This document shows positions 46,934 to 61,938 of a stretch of DNA of 64,000 nucleotides, piece by piece (position 1 is the stretch's first letter; every line of letters begins with the position of its first letter). Source of the DNA: Pithys albifrons albifrons (Eukaryota > Chordata > Aves > Passeriformes > Thamnophilidae); the NCBI RefSeq assembly GCF_047495875.1, contig NC_092471.1, forward strand, positions 12,483,001-12,547,000, given 5' to 3'. Under the pieces are notes generated by a model. That model did no database searches and was not told where the DNA came from. It worked only from the letters and a program-made list of their open reading frames with translations. The translations under genes were made by a program, and so were the position numbers.

Positions 46934-48429
46934 CTTGAATCTGTGAATTTCCCTTTTCAGCTATGCTGAGACTTTAAAAACATACTATGGCTAAGAGCTT
47001 TACTATTTGAGCAGATCAGTCACTGCACAGTGTAACAGAGCTGGGTGGAACTGCACTGGGGGTACATACACAGGGATGGGGCAGTTTGGGACTCTCAAGG
47101 AATAGCCTGTATCTCTTCCATCCCATTCGCTTTGTCTGGTGTGGCACAAGATAATCCTCATGTGATGGCAGAAGAGGAAATGCCTCTCAGTCCCCACAGC
47201 ACTAACACAGCAGCATCCTGTCCCCTACTAACCTCCAAAAACCTGCTGTCACCTGCTGGTACAGCAACTTCCTCCTTACTCAGTGAAACTGGACAAGTTC
47301 CCTTCTTTCAACGATGATGAATAAAAGAGGAAGCTGAAGTCATAGTTTTCTTTTGGATTTCCTTTCATTTCTTTTTTACTGCCACCCCCTTCCCTTTTAT
47401 AAAGTTGTTTAATAAATACTGAAGAGCATAAAGCCAGAAGGGCCATTGCCTGAAATTTAGCAGAATGTGGGCTATTACATTATACTCCAAAAGTGGCATT
47501 TTACTACTATTTTCAGGAAAGGTATCCCAGTTGTCCTTAATGATCAACAAAATGACTGGATCACAATGGCACTGAAGACTCTCCTTGCCCAGAAACAAGC
47601 ATGAATAAGATTCAAACTGGACTTTAGGATTACTCTCTTGACCTTTATCTTTGGATTATGAGATTTATTAGCTGTAATACACTTAGTGGAAGGCTGTAAT
47701 TCAGGGAAAGATATCCACATTTACTTTCTTGTCAAAGCTGAATTCTTTCTAGGAGGCATCACCACTGCTGCTTTCAAAGGACAACAGAAGACCAGAGACC
47801 ATCCCTGAATGTCAAGTAGTACTCAAACATTTGCATATCCTTTGAAGGTCCATGTCAGTGACTACCAACAGAAAATATAAAGTTACATGAATATATTTTT
47901 GTACTAGTGCTAAGAGGAGTATGAACATACTGTGCAGATCAGGCTGCGTAACTGAACTGCCACTGGTAGCATTCAACAAAAAAATCTGACTAAAGATTTT
48001 TCAACCTTTCAACTTCTGTATTGCTCCCCAGGAGCCACTGAAGGTGTCAATCTGTCTACACAGACAATCTAAGCCTACTGAACAGAATTACTTAATTACC
48101 ATCCCAGATGTCTTCCAGTGCAATATGGACCAAAGGTTCAGAACAGTCAGTGACTTCAATCCTTAACATTCAAGAAATAAGGCTGAATGGACCTTCAGGG
48201 CTCCTGCTATTGTAAGGAATAATTATAAAATTCTGCTCATAAATAATCCACATTCTACATGTTAAAAAATAGAAATAATGCTGACAAAACCCCCAAAATG
48301 AAAATCAGAAGGTTGCCCTAAAACCTTGCTGAAGTTCAGAATCTCTGGGAACATTCCTGTTTCCTGCCAAAATATTTTCCCAGTCAGCTTGCACCTATGT
48401 GCCAACATTGTCCTTTAGTTTAAATAGTT

Positions 48430-48708
48430 CTTTCCCTTCCTGGTTATTATTCGCCCAAGTATTTATAGAAAGAATTCATATGCCTCTTCAGCCCTCACTT
48501 TGCTGAGCTGAATGGGGTGTGCTCATTCGGTTTCCTCTCAAAGGGGACCCTTCCATTCTGACCATCACATTTCATCTCAGCACTTTTTTCAGTTTAAGTT
48601 TGCCTTCTTGAACATCCCCATCCAGAACTGCAGGCAGAATTACAGAGGAGGGTATTGCACCTGCACTAATGCTTCCATTTTTGAACTAGAAACATTGACT
48701 CCTAGATT
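48430..48708 (-). mobile_element. Old diverged CR1/L3-like LINE fragment
   Basis: Plus-strand landmarks follow, in order, the complement of ancient amniote CR1/L3-type elements: TATTTATAGAAAGAATTCAT, CTCTTCAGCCCTCACTTTGC with TGAGCTGAA, TTTCCTCTCA, CAGTTTAAGTTTGCCTTCTT, ATCCAGAACTGCAGGCAGAA, then CTGCACTAATGCTTCC. Divergence is much higher than in the other CR1 copies. Family assignment is tentative and boundaries are approximate. Confidence 0.55.
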
Positions 48709-51700
48709 TTTAGTATTAATTCTAACAGCCTTCATGCCAAGTCCAAACCTTATACAGAGCATTTCTAGTCTTACATTGAACAAAGAGCACATGAAACCTG
48801 CTCAGAGAAGCCAGACAAGCTGTGCAGAGAAAAGAATCTTTTTCTTTCTAGTGATGTTCTTTTGCTTTTTACTGGCATCCTCGTTTCCAGCTGCTTGCCT
48901 GTCTTCCTCAAGCCCACAAGGCTTTTCTTGTTTTAAAGCCAGTAACACACAAATAAATTTGCTATCTACCTGAACTGCAAATCTGAGGCAAAGATGCCAA
49001 ACTCCACAGATACTGATGTCAAAAACAGCTAAGGAAAAATAAATCCTTATTTTAATCTGTTATCTGTTTTTCTTAAAATAAAAAAGAAGGGGTTTTGAGC
49101 AACACATTCTTAGACTTAAAAATCTTCAGAAAAAAAGCAGAAGAGGTGGCAGATGCAACGCTGGGGATTCCTGTTGGCCAGTGATGTACAGCAAGGATGG
49201 TGGGCTGCTGGAAATCAGAGACCTCTGTGGCCTAAAGAAGTCTGAACCCACAAGAGCCAAAGAGCCTATTGGGGTGGAATGTTCTCATCTTTCCCTTGAT
49301 GTAGCCAGAAAGCTGCAGGATTTTTGCTGTTAGTTAAGAAAAGGAAAAAAAACAAAAAATCAAAAAATTCATGAAACCAATGTTGCACTTCCCTGGGAGG
49401 TGCTCTAACAACCAGCTTCGGGTAGTTGTCTTACTTTTATGCTTAGGAAGAAGCAGAAAAGCAAAACAGCTCCAAGCTTGGGAGTGAGCTCTCTTGAACT
49501 GACAAACCCAGAACTTTATTTGTCTGATGGGTTTCCATCTTCTCCTCGGGGTCAGGAATCCCTGACATGCTGCTGACAGTGTTAACAACAGGAGTGACGC
49601 AGAGCATCCCCAACCACTCCGTAGCTGAAAGCTGGTGAAAGATGTTTCCAACTGTACAGGAGCAGAAAGGACCAAATCCAGACCCTTTGAAGCCTCTGTA
49701 AACATGACAATCAATTTACTTTCATAAGGGTCTTCATTTTGTGATTTTTGTTTGTTTGTGAGCTAGACAATCAAAAAGTATTTCAACTTAAAACCATTTA
49801 GAGGTGCCACAGCAAATTCACCAGCTACTTGAAGACTATAAACTTTCCATCCAGCCACTGTGTGATTTACTATTTATTGAAAAGTCTTGCCCAGCTCTAC
49901 TCCAAATAGCAGGAACTGTTTGAGTTATTTGCTACAGAGGTTGCAGGCACTACTCCAGGAAAAACAGCTGATCATATACATTGCTTTTCTCCTACTTTCA
50001 GCTGCAAGACTGAATTATAAAGTTGCAACACAGAGTTTAAACTGAAACTGCTTCCTTTTACACCAGTGCAGTCACCAAAGGGTCCATCCATACACAGTCT
50101 GTCTCCTTGTCACTGAAACCCAGGTGTGTATCCAACACTCTGAACACCGACCTTAAAGGCAAGCCAGAGAATGTGTGGCTGAAGGCCAGGGGCACAGATA
50201 ACCCAGGCCGTGCTGCCCAGGTGCCACTCCAGTTACTATTCCACTACTTTCATTAATGAAGAAACTAGGACAGTCTGGTACTTTATTTGAGCATTAATCT
50301 GTTACAGCTTCTGAGGAACTGGAGCACTTCATGTGCAGGTCACAGAGTATAAACCTACAGAAAGACTAAAAGCAAGTATCCAAACAGTCTCTCACACAGC
50401 ATGACTAACAGTGCCCTAAGCACATTTGTGGATGTTTCACAACCCAAATCCCCATAACCAATTACTGACATGCTTGCTGTATGTTACTGGAAGTGTTCAG
50501 ACTGAAAGCAGAAGTGTGCAAGCTATTTTAGCAATCAGTCAGCTATCATGGGTAAGAGTTAGCATGCCAATAGCTCACACTGACATCATGCACTGCTAAA
50601 AATATCTCCTTTCAACATAAAGCACTACTGGATACAAGCTGCCTCCTAATTGCCAAAAAAGTGAAGGGATTCTTCAAGTTGGGGTGGGGGGAGAAAGCAA
50701 GAGCTATGAATACACTGGTCTTGTTCTGGTACCCTCAACAGCAGGATGAAAAGCTCCTTCTCCTCCTTGTGGATAGGGAGAAAAATAAAGGGGAGGAAGG
50801 CAAAAGAACAGGGGAACAGATCAAGAATATTTCTCCACTTTCATAAAGATGAGTGAGATTCTTTTTTTGTTTGTTCTACTTGAAGACTTCCAAGTAACAT
50901 AAAAACTCTGAGAACTTTGAAGTGAAAAGAATTAAACCTGATGAACTGAAAGGCAAAATGATATTTAGACAGACATTCTAATTACAGTTATTTAACCACT
51001 ATCTTTTATAACCAGAGAAGGGAAGAGAAGCCTCTACAGCCCTACTGTTACTTGACACCCAGGGCTGTAGGATCTGACACTTTGAAGAGCAGCACACTCA
51101 CCCCTTGCAAGACCAGAGTGCTTCCACTTCAGCTCTGAGGATTTCCAAGCTCCCACACACCTCAAAAGCACTCAGAGCAAGTCAAGTTGCACTGGCAGCG
51201 TTTTGCTTTTTGTTTCACACAAGTGAACAAGCTATTGTTCCTAAATTCTAGGAATTTCAACTTTTATATTTTTTAAGGTAAAGCTTAACTTTGTCTTATT
51301 TGGGATCACACTACACCTTCTGATAATGCTAAAGCTTCATATAATACTGTTTCCAACTAGAATCATCTGGAGGAAAAGAAAATAGTTTATTCAGCAACTG
51401 GAACAGCATGCTGTGCCCCCTCGCACACACATCACCAGTCGTGTTCAGGAGCACAGGAATCAGCCTTTCTGCTGACTGGGGCACTCTAAACTTTGGGACA
51501 CTCCAGGCTGTGCCACAAATCAGGGAGCTGATTCACATTACCCAGTACAAGAGAGTACAGCTCAATAGTGAAGGAGGTGGGCACATGCCCAGAGAGCTCC
51601 ATCGAGGGCATCAGCACCGACACTCTGAGGCACAGGGTGGATCTGCTGAAAGGAACTGGTTTGGGATGAAAGGGGAAACTTGATGGATGACATTATGGAG

Positions 51701-54700
51701 CTGGTCAACAACAAGAAAGTCCAGTGAATGTCTTTCTGCAACAGTCATCATGTAAGGACACAACGTGGTGTGAGGACATTTTAGCTTACCAGAAGTGAGA
51801 ATGCAGAGAAGGTCAAGGATGACATTTTTCCTATTCTGAAAGCCAACATAAAGAGTCTTTTGGGCTAAATGCAAACAAAAAGTTAGGTTTTCCACTACAG
51901 TGCCATTTAATGTTTTGACAGGAGTTAATAAAAGCACAGCTTGACTAGTTTTACACAATTGAAAAAGGAATTAGCTACTGAGTAAAGTGTTTCAAATCCA
52001 TTTTCGTGCCTGTGACCAACTGCACATACATGCACAAGAAACACCAACTTATTAGGATAATGATGTCATGCAGCAAAATCCATAAAGATTGGAACATGTA
52101 AACTACAGATTTCCCCAAACAGGAGGAAATATATTCTGTGATAACATTTTTCTTCCATGTGAGAAACAAGCTGAGATTCTTAAAAACAGTCTGTACTGCA
52201 CTACACCTTCAACATGCTTCATCCATGAAGAAGGTTCGTTATTGCCACAATAGGTGGCAATCCACAATTGCTACAAACCTACTGCCTTCAGAACCTGGAA
52301 GCAAGAGCTGCAATGTTTAAATTAAACACTATACAATTACTTAAAATGTTGTTAATTACTTCTAAGGATGCAGCATATTCTTTCAGTCACTCTCAAGACT
52401 AAATGATCAAACGAGCAACTTTTCCAACGACTGTAATTCAGAAACATTCAGAGATTTATTTGTTAGGCTTAGAGCACACTTAGTATAACTGGTGGTTTTC
52501 CTGAAATCATCACATGCCCTAGAGAGATCAGCCTCAAACCTGAGCTGCTAGGTGTGAATTTGTTAGCAAGTTCTCCTTATCTAAGCAGCTAATCTTAAGG
52601 AAGGTCAGAAAGCAGCTACTATTTTAAGCATATCTAGTTTAAACAACAGTATAATCAGGGTTAAAAATAAAAGGGCTGCTGACTGGTAGGTCATTTTCTG
52701 AAGTGAACCTACAACTCCTTAATTAAGATTGCATTCAAAATTCATTTTAAAAATGGACATAAAAAGTCACAAATACAGCCAAATGATGTGTCTGCTCCTA
52801 CAGCAGAACTGCTGTTCTTGTATACTGTATTAGAGGAGCTCAGGCAACATGGGCAGCACTCCAGAAAAGAGAAGGTACAAGTAACAATTTTTAAGGGGAC
52901 GACAAGAAAATTTAAGTATCCTCAGACAGCACCAACAAAAATGTCAAAACACATGACAAAGAGTTGTTGTTTTGTACCTTCTTCCTCCAACTCACATAAG
53001 ACAATCAATCAACTCCATGAAACAAATTGAGTTTTATGACATATGTTCCTAAGTTTGCTGTTCAGTTTGCTAAAATAAATATTTACATGTAACAAAATCC
53101 AGAACGCCTCAGAAATCACACACGTTGGTTATGTAGGATTATTTAGCATTGCTAAAAAAAGATTTGAATATTTACAGTTCCTCAGACTGCACTCTCAAGA
53201 AACAACCTTCAAAATCCTAAACGTTCTCCACAGAGATATTCCTCAGGGCAGTACAGGGGGCAAGTCAGAGCACTGAGTCTGCAGCACCACAGATCACAAT
53301 GCACCTGGAAATTCCTCAGGATGGCATCTTCCTTACAGGTGAACGAATTACTCCCTTCATTGATCAGGGTTAATGAATCTTTGGGCCTATATATCTTGTT
53401 TTAAGGCAATTGAATTTTCCTCTAAAATGGAATGTTTCTTCCCCAAATTCCCAAAATGACAACTTCAGCTGGGTATAAACTGAGTTTGTCCAGTGGGCTG
53501 ATGTGTCACAGCATCTGCACAGACACAGATCTGAGCACGCACACACAGACAGAGAGGACACACCAGCTCATCAGCTCCTACTGCTTCAAACCACAACCAC
53601 AGCCTGCTTACCACAGACTCCAGGATCATCGAGCTGTTTTATAACTCAGTCAGCAGGTCTCAGGCTTCTGCATCTTGATAGGTGCTAAATGTTTAAGTTA
53701 ACTGAAGACATCCAGAATTGAGTGTCTCCAGAGCATGAATCCCTAAGGCTGTACGTTCGTCACTAACGCCATCGGCATCTCAAAGGTATTAAGAGCAAGT
53801 TGAAATAAGAACCCAACACAGATCCTGTGCAGTTAGGCCAGAAAGAATACAGACATGACTGCTTTTTAATTGAGAAGGTTGGGGTTTTTTAATTAAAAAA
53901 AATAAATATATCAAGTCTTAAAATATTTCTAACCCATACAGCTGTGAAGAAAGCTTTCCAAGTATGACCCAAGTATGACCCAATGCAGTATCACAAGGTT
54001 ATTCCAGCACCTTGGCTGCAGATCTCAGCAACAGCAGTGTTAGCACAGCCTTTATGTTTACTATTTCTTGTCAGAATCATCCATGCAACAGGGAAACCAT
54101 TAGTCATTTCAAACTGAAAATACTCTTTGTAATGATGAAGAACAGTGGCATGGAGCTGTCACCCACACACAACAGGGAGGGGAGGACGCGATTTGTGAGT
54201 AGATAGGAGGAAGAAAAAAGCAAGGAGGAATAAATTGGAAAATTCATAGCTCCTTCAAAGGACTGTGGAAGTGAAGGAACAGTGGGGAAACAGAAGAGTT
54301 TTTCACTTTCCTCTGAATGCCAAGCAGAATGTCTGTCAGTCTTGAACAATAAAAGCTAACAAGGTGGAATGGAACTACCAGAACAAGACAAGGGGTTCCA
54401 TCCTCCTCAGGTCACAGCACTTGCCATGCCAAGGCTCCTCACCAGAGTATTACCACGGTACTTGCGGAGATCATGCACTCCATGATCCCTTGCTCTTCCA
54501 TATTTACCTCTGACTAGTCAGTTTAGCCTTCTATCCTGTAAACTTCTGCTAATCCTATTCAAGTCCTGAACAGCAGGGTAAACATAGAAACCTGCTCCTC
54601 AAAACCGACCAACCATCTCTGTTTCAACACCATAAACTACTAAAGACAATAAATACTCAGCTTTGCTCTTCTGAAAAGGCCAATTATTGCTTTACACATA

Positions 54701-57700
54701 AGGTGCCTACAAGTCTCTCAGCACAGGCCTAGAGCAGCACAGCTTGAAGACAGACATCCCTCAGTACCTCAGTGTTTATCTGAGCAGTGCAGTGCCACAT
54801 GTGTGAGCGCAGATAGAAGGGCTCTGCACTTGGCCTGGGTGATTCTGGCTCTTACTAAGCATTAGATCAGGAATTGCTGAACTGTACACTGTTTTGTAAC
54901 AGAGCCATAAGCACATAACACTCTTCTGATCAGCACTACCAGCCTCACACAATTTCAGATGTGACAAGGTATTACAGAGTGTGTACTCCTGGCTTCATCA
55001 CACTCTGATTGCATTTCAGAATTTATTCTTCAGCCTGTTGTGCGCATTTCTGTATCTCATGTGTTTTTATCTCCTGTTTCCACTCCCTCAGTCCTTCCAT
55101 CTCCTCTTCTTTTTCTGTCCTCCCTCCACTTCTTTCATATTTTATCTCCCTTTGTAACCAACTTCTAAAAAGGGTGGAGAAGAAATAACAGAGTCCTCAA
55201 GTTCTTGTGTTCCACATGACCATGACAAGTCAGGGAGGGTTGATCACTTTACTTTCTCCCTAAATGAGTTTGTATTTGCTTTGGTAAAATCTGGAACCCT
55301 CATTTTGATTAAAACTTCTGGAGCATTCAGTATTTCCCAAAAAATGACAAAAAGTTATGAGAAAGTGGGTTTGAATTTTGAAATGGAAACTTTTATGTAT
55401 TTTGGAGTGTCACCTATCAAAATAATGTTTAATCTTTCAAGACAGGACACATGCTCATTAAATGCATCCAGAGTGAAGGTCTGTAACTCCACATAAAATT
55501 CTGCTCTAAAGCCAAAAGCACCCAAGAACCAGGTGTCATCATATTCTAAGTTATTTACACCATAATTTGTAACATTTAATAAAATTATACAACAATATAT
55601 ATACATTATAAAACTCTTCACATTTATGCTCTGACCTACTTAAGTAATTATTTTTCCCCAATTGCACAATTATGAACCAGAGCAGAAAAATCAGACTTTA
55701 TGAAGTTAATAAATCAATTCAGTGTCATTACAAATTATTAATGTTACTACTTTGGAATCTCCAGTCACCTGATTATGACTTTCTATGGGGCAAATACACT
55801 TTTGTTTCCTTGATACCTCTATTATTAGTCATCTGTTACACTTCTTTTAATCAAATCAAACTAACTTCAGATTATACACTGAAACCAGAGGTTTGTTAAC
55901 AAAAACTACTCACAGAGCAAAGCTGGTGTTTTCTCTGGCTATTTCTACCTTTCTCACTGCCCAGGAGACATTACACTATTTTATGTTCCCATTGGTAGCT
56001 GTCACCTGAAACACACGGGCCAAATTTGCATCAAGTAACCTTGGCTACATTTTATGTGTTTTGAACTAGACAGGTCCCACCCAAAGTCACCTCTCCACCC
56101 AATTTTCAAAGAAAGTGAGCAACTCCAAACCCCATGGGGCTCCCTATCTAAAAATGAGCTCAAACGTGTACACCACATCCAAATGCATCCACATTAACAA
56201 ACTAACAAGTCTTCAAATTAACAAGCACAAATTAACAAGGACTGGCACTACTTACCCTCCCAAAGCAACACTATGGAATCTCCTATTGAGGAGGAGCAAT
56301 TAGTCCTAAATTGAGACAGCCCTGTTAGAGAAGAACATTCTAAAGAGTGCAATGTGGTCGCTCTAAAAACATGATCAGAAGTTGTGCAAGTCAGAGTTGA
56401 AACAATTCAAATACAATCAGACCTCAAGCACAGTTTATGACAATTCTAGGTACTAACTGGAATGGGGATAAAATTCTTCCAGTGAAAAATATTTTCCTTT
56501 GAATAGTAACTTTTTTGCAACTAGCACTTTGAAAGGATTCAGCAGAACCCTTTCCTAAAATTCCATCAATGTATGCAAACCCAAATGTTTTAGTAACATC
56601 ACATCCAAAATGTTTTAGAAAGCAGCATGGGGTCCCCAGAACTTCTACCCCATAAAACAACAGTGTTAAACAGATCTGGTAAGAACAGCTGCAGCTCTTA
56701 GATTTTTCTTTCCTTCGAAGTTACCAGCAAGAATGCAGCAAACATTAGTTTTGAGGCACTGGTATAAATAATGTGTCCTCCTCTATCACAGCAGAATGAG
56801 TCGGGCATAAAATTAGTTTTGAAATCTGATAGAGAAAAAAGCATTCTCCAGGCACTAGAAGTCTGGCAGCTTTGTGCCACAGCAGAATTTCCAGTCTTTT
56901 AAGAGACCAAACAATTCCATGCTCACAAATAGTTGCTGCATATTTACTACAAACCAAGGGTAAGAGAATGTTACTGTGCATAGATTTCAGACAGCAGCTC
57001 CCACCTCTGGAATCTACACAGACTAACTTAAGAGAGAGTCTGTTCTCACTGCTAATGCAGATACTGAATTTTTCCTTCGGATTCCATGACAGTTTTACCC
57101 AAACTGCCTATGATCATCAATAACAGGGATGCTGGATTTTCATAAACTGTTTTTTTTTGTTCTGCTGAAATATTAGTTGAAGCAGTAAGTCAAGTCATCA
57201 GTGAAAACCAGGAGTTGCAGTTATTAAAAGGTCACACAAAATTTTATTAGAGCTGTAACTGGGATTCTCCTGCTACAGACGAATCATAACTTATTTTCTA
57301 ATGAATTTCAGTTAACCATGAGACACGTTGTTCTTTCAAAACATTAGATCAATGAGGAGAAGGAGGCAATGCAGTGTATGCAATTTGTTCTGGAAAATAA
57401 CTTTGTTAATTAAATTCAGACACTTTGTACTACAAGACACGAGGCATACAGTCATAAAGGCATCCATTTGGGCCTTTAAAATGCTTTCTGTTGGTTGCCA
57501 AATGCATGATGCATGCTGAGACACAAGCACCTAAGGGCACAACATAAACAGATGAACAAAAAATTTATGCCAATAACTTAGAACTTGCCAAGCCTGTGAG
57601 AAATTAACACACAGGAGTTCTCTGCTTAAGTGGAACTTAGTTCAAAGGAATGAGAAATATTTAAAGAAACTCAAGGAAAAAGCTGGAACTACACAGGAAT

Positions 57701-60700
57701 TTTTCTCTAGCAGTAGTATGTTACAAAACTTATATGCCAAGCTGTCACTTGACAGGAGAGACTACAATTCAGCCAAACATTCAAAATTATTCCTTTAAAA
57801 ATCATTGCTCCTTCTCATTTTAAACTACATATTCTAAAGGTCCACTGCACAACAGTAGCTTGCAAGACACTTGAAACACTAGAAATCTTACAACAACAAG
57901 ACACAGTAGACTTCCAAATTTTTAGATTTTAGAAATGCTTAACTTTGAAAATGTAGTAAACATTCAATTATTTTGGAAGTAGCTAAGAAGCTCATGATAC
58001 TGTTGCAAGAGGAGCCAAAAACAAGCCTCATCAGAATCTGAATTTGTCCTGTAATTCAGACTTCACTAACTCAACAGCTGGAAGAAATTTATTTTTTGCA
58101 TCACCAGAATTACTATTAAATCAATGCACTCTGTATAGAACTTAGCCATGAAACTTAACCAATGAGACAAGGGTTCAAACACAGACTAAACACAGGGCTG
58201 GAATTAGAGCAAAATGGAATTTATATGTTTTGATACAGAAAAGACATAATAAAAGCACTTTTAAGATGGACAAAGATGATTCAAAAATCACAGAGTTTTC
58301 AGTGGTTTGAAAGCAAGGTCTGCTACAGAGACTGGATGCTTCTCAAACAGACAGACATCTGTCAGCCAGCACAGGTACACAACACAGGGATGTCAAGTCT
58401 TCAGATGAACCAGACACTCTCTCATTGCCTTCCCACCCCTTAAATCACAAATGACTACATCGAGGGTTGAGTAACACTGAAGCTCAGAGTTGCTGATTAA
58501 ATAAAAACAGCCTCACCCAACCTTCCAAGCCCAGATAGTCTCCTCTCTTGTTCTGCAAGAAACATGTACAGCTGGAGAACTGATGTGGTTAAAAATATCT
58601 CTCTCCTTTTTGCCAGTTTAACTTAGACCAGATTTGTTTCTCTGCTTTGTTTCACTGTGCAGGAGCACACACAGGGACATCAGCTCAAAAAGAGAAGAGG
58701 CAAAAGGGGCAGTGAAAAAGAGCAAGGATGACGACTGCTTATACCTGCACCTCACAGGAAGAAACACACACGGTACTGCTTAAACAACAAGAAACAGCAG
58801 TAAGATTACTAAAGAAAGGTAATTACTTTATTTAGAACAGACTATACTGCTGGAAAAAGCAGAGGAGCTTTCAAACACTGCTGCTTTAGCAGACTAGGCA
58901 AAGCACAAGACAGAACAAAACTGCTCATGAGGTGAACATAACCACGTAACCTTGAACAAGAACACACTGAGGCGACAGAGCAGCGTGTCAGCAACAGGCC
59001 AGGTGATGGTCACCGATCCCTTTGGAAGGGAACACACCGCAGTCAGTGGCACAGGGATGCAGGAATACAGAGCCAGGGGATCTGGTCCAGGCCCCATTTT
59101 CAGAGGGCAGCAGATGCCCTGGTTACTGTCAGACATCAAGGTAAAAAAGCATCATTTTCTGAGCAAGTACACTGGTCACTATGTGCTGTCACCAGCCATA
59201 CAATTAGACAACCCATAAACACAAAGACACTGGCTGTAGTACAGGAAATTACTGGAGGATACAGCAGCATCTTTACAGGCTTTCCCTGTCCTTATACTCT
59301 TCCAGCAGCATCTGCCATTGGCCACGCCTGGGAGAGAACATACGGGGCTAAATGCATCCTCACTGGGCACACCAGTTCTTTCACTCTCTTAATCAAACAC
59401 AAGTTCACAAACAGACAGAGTTGTCTGCAATACAGTAATTTTGCTTCCATAAAATGCACTTTTTCTACTTAAACTCTGACAAGCTTCAGGTTATGCCTTC
59501 ATTATGAGGAAAAAAATCCATAAGTTTCAAAACCCCTACTGCCTCCTATGAGCCTCACTGCAGTTTTACAGTCAATAACCAGCAATGCCACTGAAAAAGG
59601 TGTTCTCGTGGAGTCTGCTTCTTTTCTCTTCCATGCTTCATCATGGTTTTTGCCATCTCTGTCATCCATGTGGATACAGATTGGGCCAGAGCTCATCTCT
59701 TGGAAATAATCAGCCCTCTGCATCCTGTCAAACCAGGAATCCTCCTTACAGCAGACAGAATTAAGAGTGGGAAGAAGCAGGGGGGTTATCAGATGACTCC
59801 CAGACACACAGCTCGCTGTGTCTGTGACATCTGACAATCAGTTGGCACAATGCCCAGCAGATGCAATGGCAGAAACCTCTCAGGGCTTCTACACTGACTA
59901 CTTGGTGATTCAGCAAAATCAACCCCAAGCCACAAAACCAAAAACCAATCAAACAACCCAGCAGTCCACTGAATCCACACTAGTAACAGCAGCAGATGGA
60001 GTCATTGGATGGATTCTCTGGTAGGTAAGGTCAGGTTGATGGATAGAAGAATTATATTCAGGATTTCCATGGTTTTACTTTCTCAAGTGCTGCCAGAGCC
60101 ACATGCAAGGCCTAAGAGGGAGGCTGAGATGGGAAGTCAGTGATATAGAGGGAAAGGATTTGGGCATGATGGGAACAGGAAGAACTTGTTAGGCACGCAC
60201 ACAAAGTCATGCCAGAGTCAGCCAGACTGGCATGAGGAATAAGAGTTTTGGAAATTACAAACACTTCTACACCACTGCTTGACATTTCAGACACATGGGA
60301 AGCCCGAACACTGGGGCTCACCCAACACCCTGCAGGTAACAAGCATCTTCAAGATGTGGTGGAAGGAGGACAAACCAATACAGTGTAATGCTGAGAGCCC
60401 ACCAGCTTAGTCAGGAATTCCAATGGGAATGACAACGGGCAGGTGGGGAATGGGACTGTATGTGTAGGATATATAAACATTCAATGGCATAAAGTATTAC
60501 AGAGGAAGAGAAGCCCAACTTCGTATGGCAGAAGTCACATAATCAAGTAATAAAGATGCATGAACTGCACTACCAGTTCAGGGAGATTATAAAGCTGCAA
60601 GTTTAGGAAAGGCAGTAACAATGGGCAACTGAAATCTCCTGATATAAAGGGAACCCTGTGACTCATTAGAACAGCACACAGAGTAATTTTTTTCCCCAAG

Positions 60701-61879
60701 TAATGAATTCTGCCTTGAAAATTAGTTCTAGGAACCTACCTGAACAGATGCCATTTTTGGTTTGGTTTTGAGTGGTACATAAGATCTGGATAAAGGACAT
60801 TGACAGGAAAGTTGATCAATAACTCTGCCTGCAACTGTATTTCAACATCACAGTTGAATACAGTGGGACATAAAATTATTTGGCACATGGATAAATAATT
60901 TTAAGTGAACAGTGTAAAAAAAAAGAAGTAATTAGTAATCCTCCCAAACCCACTTCCCCTCAAAAACAACCCAAAAAACCAAACCAACCTAAACACACAC
61001 ATAAGAGAAGTGAGAAAAGGGTGGGGAGGAGAACCAACAAGAGCAGCAAAACTCTCTATTAGGACATCAGGTAAAACATCATCACAGTTAGAAAAGAAAA
61101 CAAAAGCAGTCCAAGGGACACCTCAGCCCCCGCAGCAAAAGCCTACATCCTGCATGACTGGATAGGGAAGTCAGGGAGCAAATCTGAGAGGTCAGCTTTT
61201 AAAAACAGAAAGCTTGCCTAATGACAACAGAAGAGATTATAACACAGATGGTAGGTCAAAAGTAAACAGTAAATAAAGAACTTAACATGTTTGGGTAGCA
61301 CCTTGCAAAGTTATTGGACTACATCAAAAGCAGGAAACCAACTAGAAAAACCAGACCAAGATGAAAAAGGGACACAACACCAATGCAGAGAGGCTCAGTG
61401 GAACACTCTGTTCCCAGTCTATACTGGTGAAGCAACTGGGGAGACACACTTGTCTTTATAGTATTAGGCCAGAGGACAAAGGTCAATTTGAATTAAGTAC
61501 AGAGGATGCATAAGGTTGAATGAACAAGGCAGACTCAGTTCCTCCAGGCCAGCAGAGCCCTTCACAGGACAGCTCCAAACCTGGAATTGAAGAACTGCTG
61601 AGCAACAGGTTGCCAGTGTCACTCCAGTGACATCAAAGACCATAAAGGGACTGGAACTACAGACCAGCAAATGCAATTTCCACTCCTACAAAGCACCAGT
61701 GGATTTGATGGCTGTGCACAGATAACCAGCCTGTTGGAAAGGGTGTGCACAGCTGCCCTGAGAGAAATCCTACCATGGCCACAACATTTTCCCCCTTCAT
61801 ACTGGTGTCAACTTACGTATCTCTGTGAATCTGGGGACTGAGCTGTTGGATCCATTGAATATTCAGGTTAAACACTACA

Positions 61880-61938
61880 TTTGGACTCGATGGTCCTTGT
61901 GGGTCCTTCCAACTCAGAAAAGTCTGTGATTACTGTGA
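61880..61938 (+). mobile_element. Isolated CR1 / TguSINE1 3' tail fragment
   Basis: TTGGACTCGATGGTCCTTGT, then GGGTCCTTCCAACTCAG and AGTCTGTGATTACTGTGA match the common 3' tail of the two TguSINE1-like copies and of CR1, but no tRNA head or RT sequence precedes it. It is either a very short CR1 insertion or a truncated SINE. Confidence 0.75.

Noticed and set aside
53957..53985. Tandem copy of an 11-base CAAGTATGACC word
   Set aside because: Only two copies; ordinary slippage in an intron.
59502..59837. 111-residue minus-strand open frame
   Set aside because: Polar and protein-like at first sight but matches nothing I recognise, with no neighbouring exon or transposon feature.
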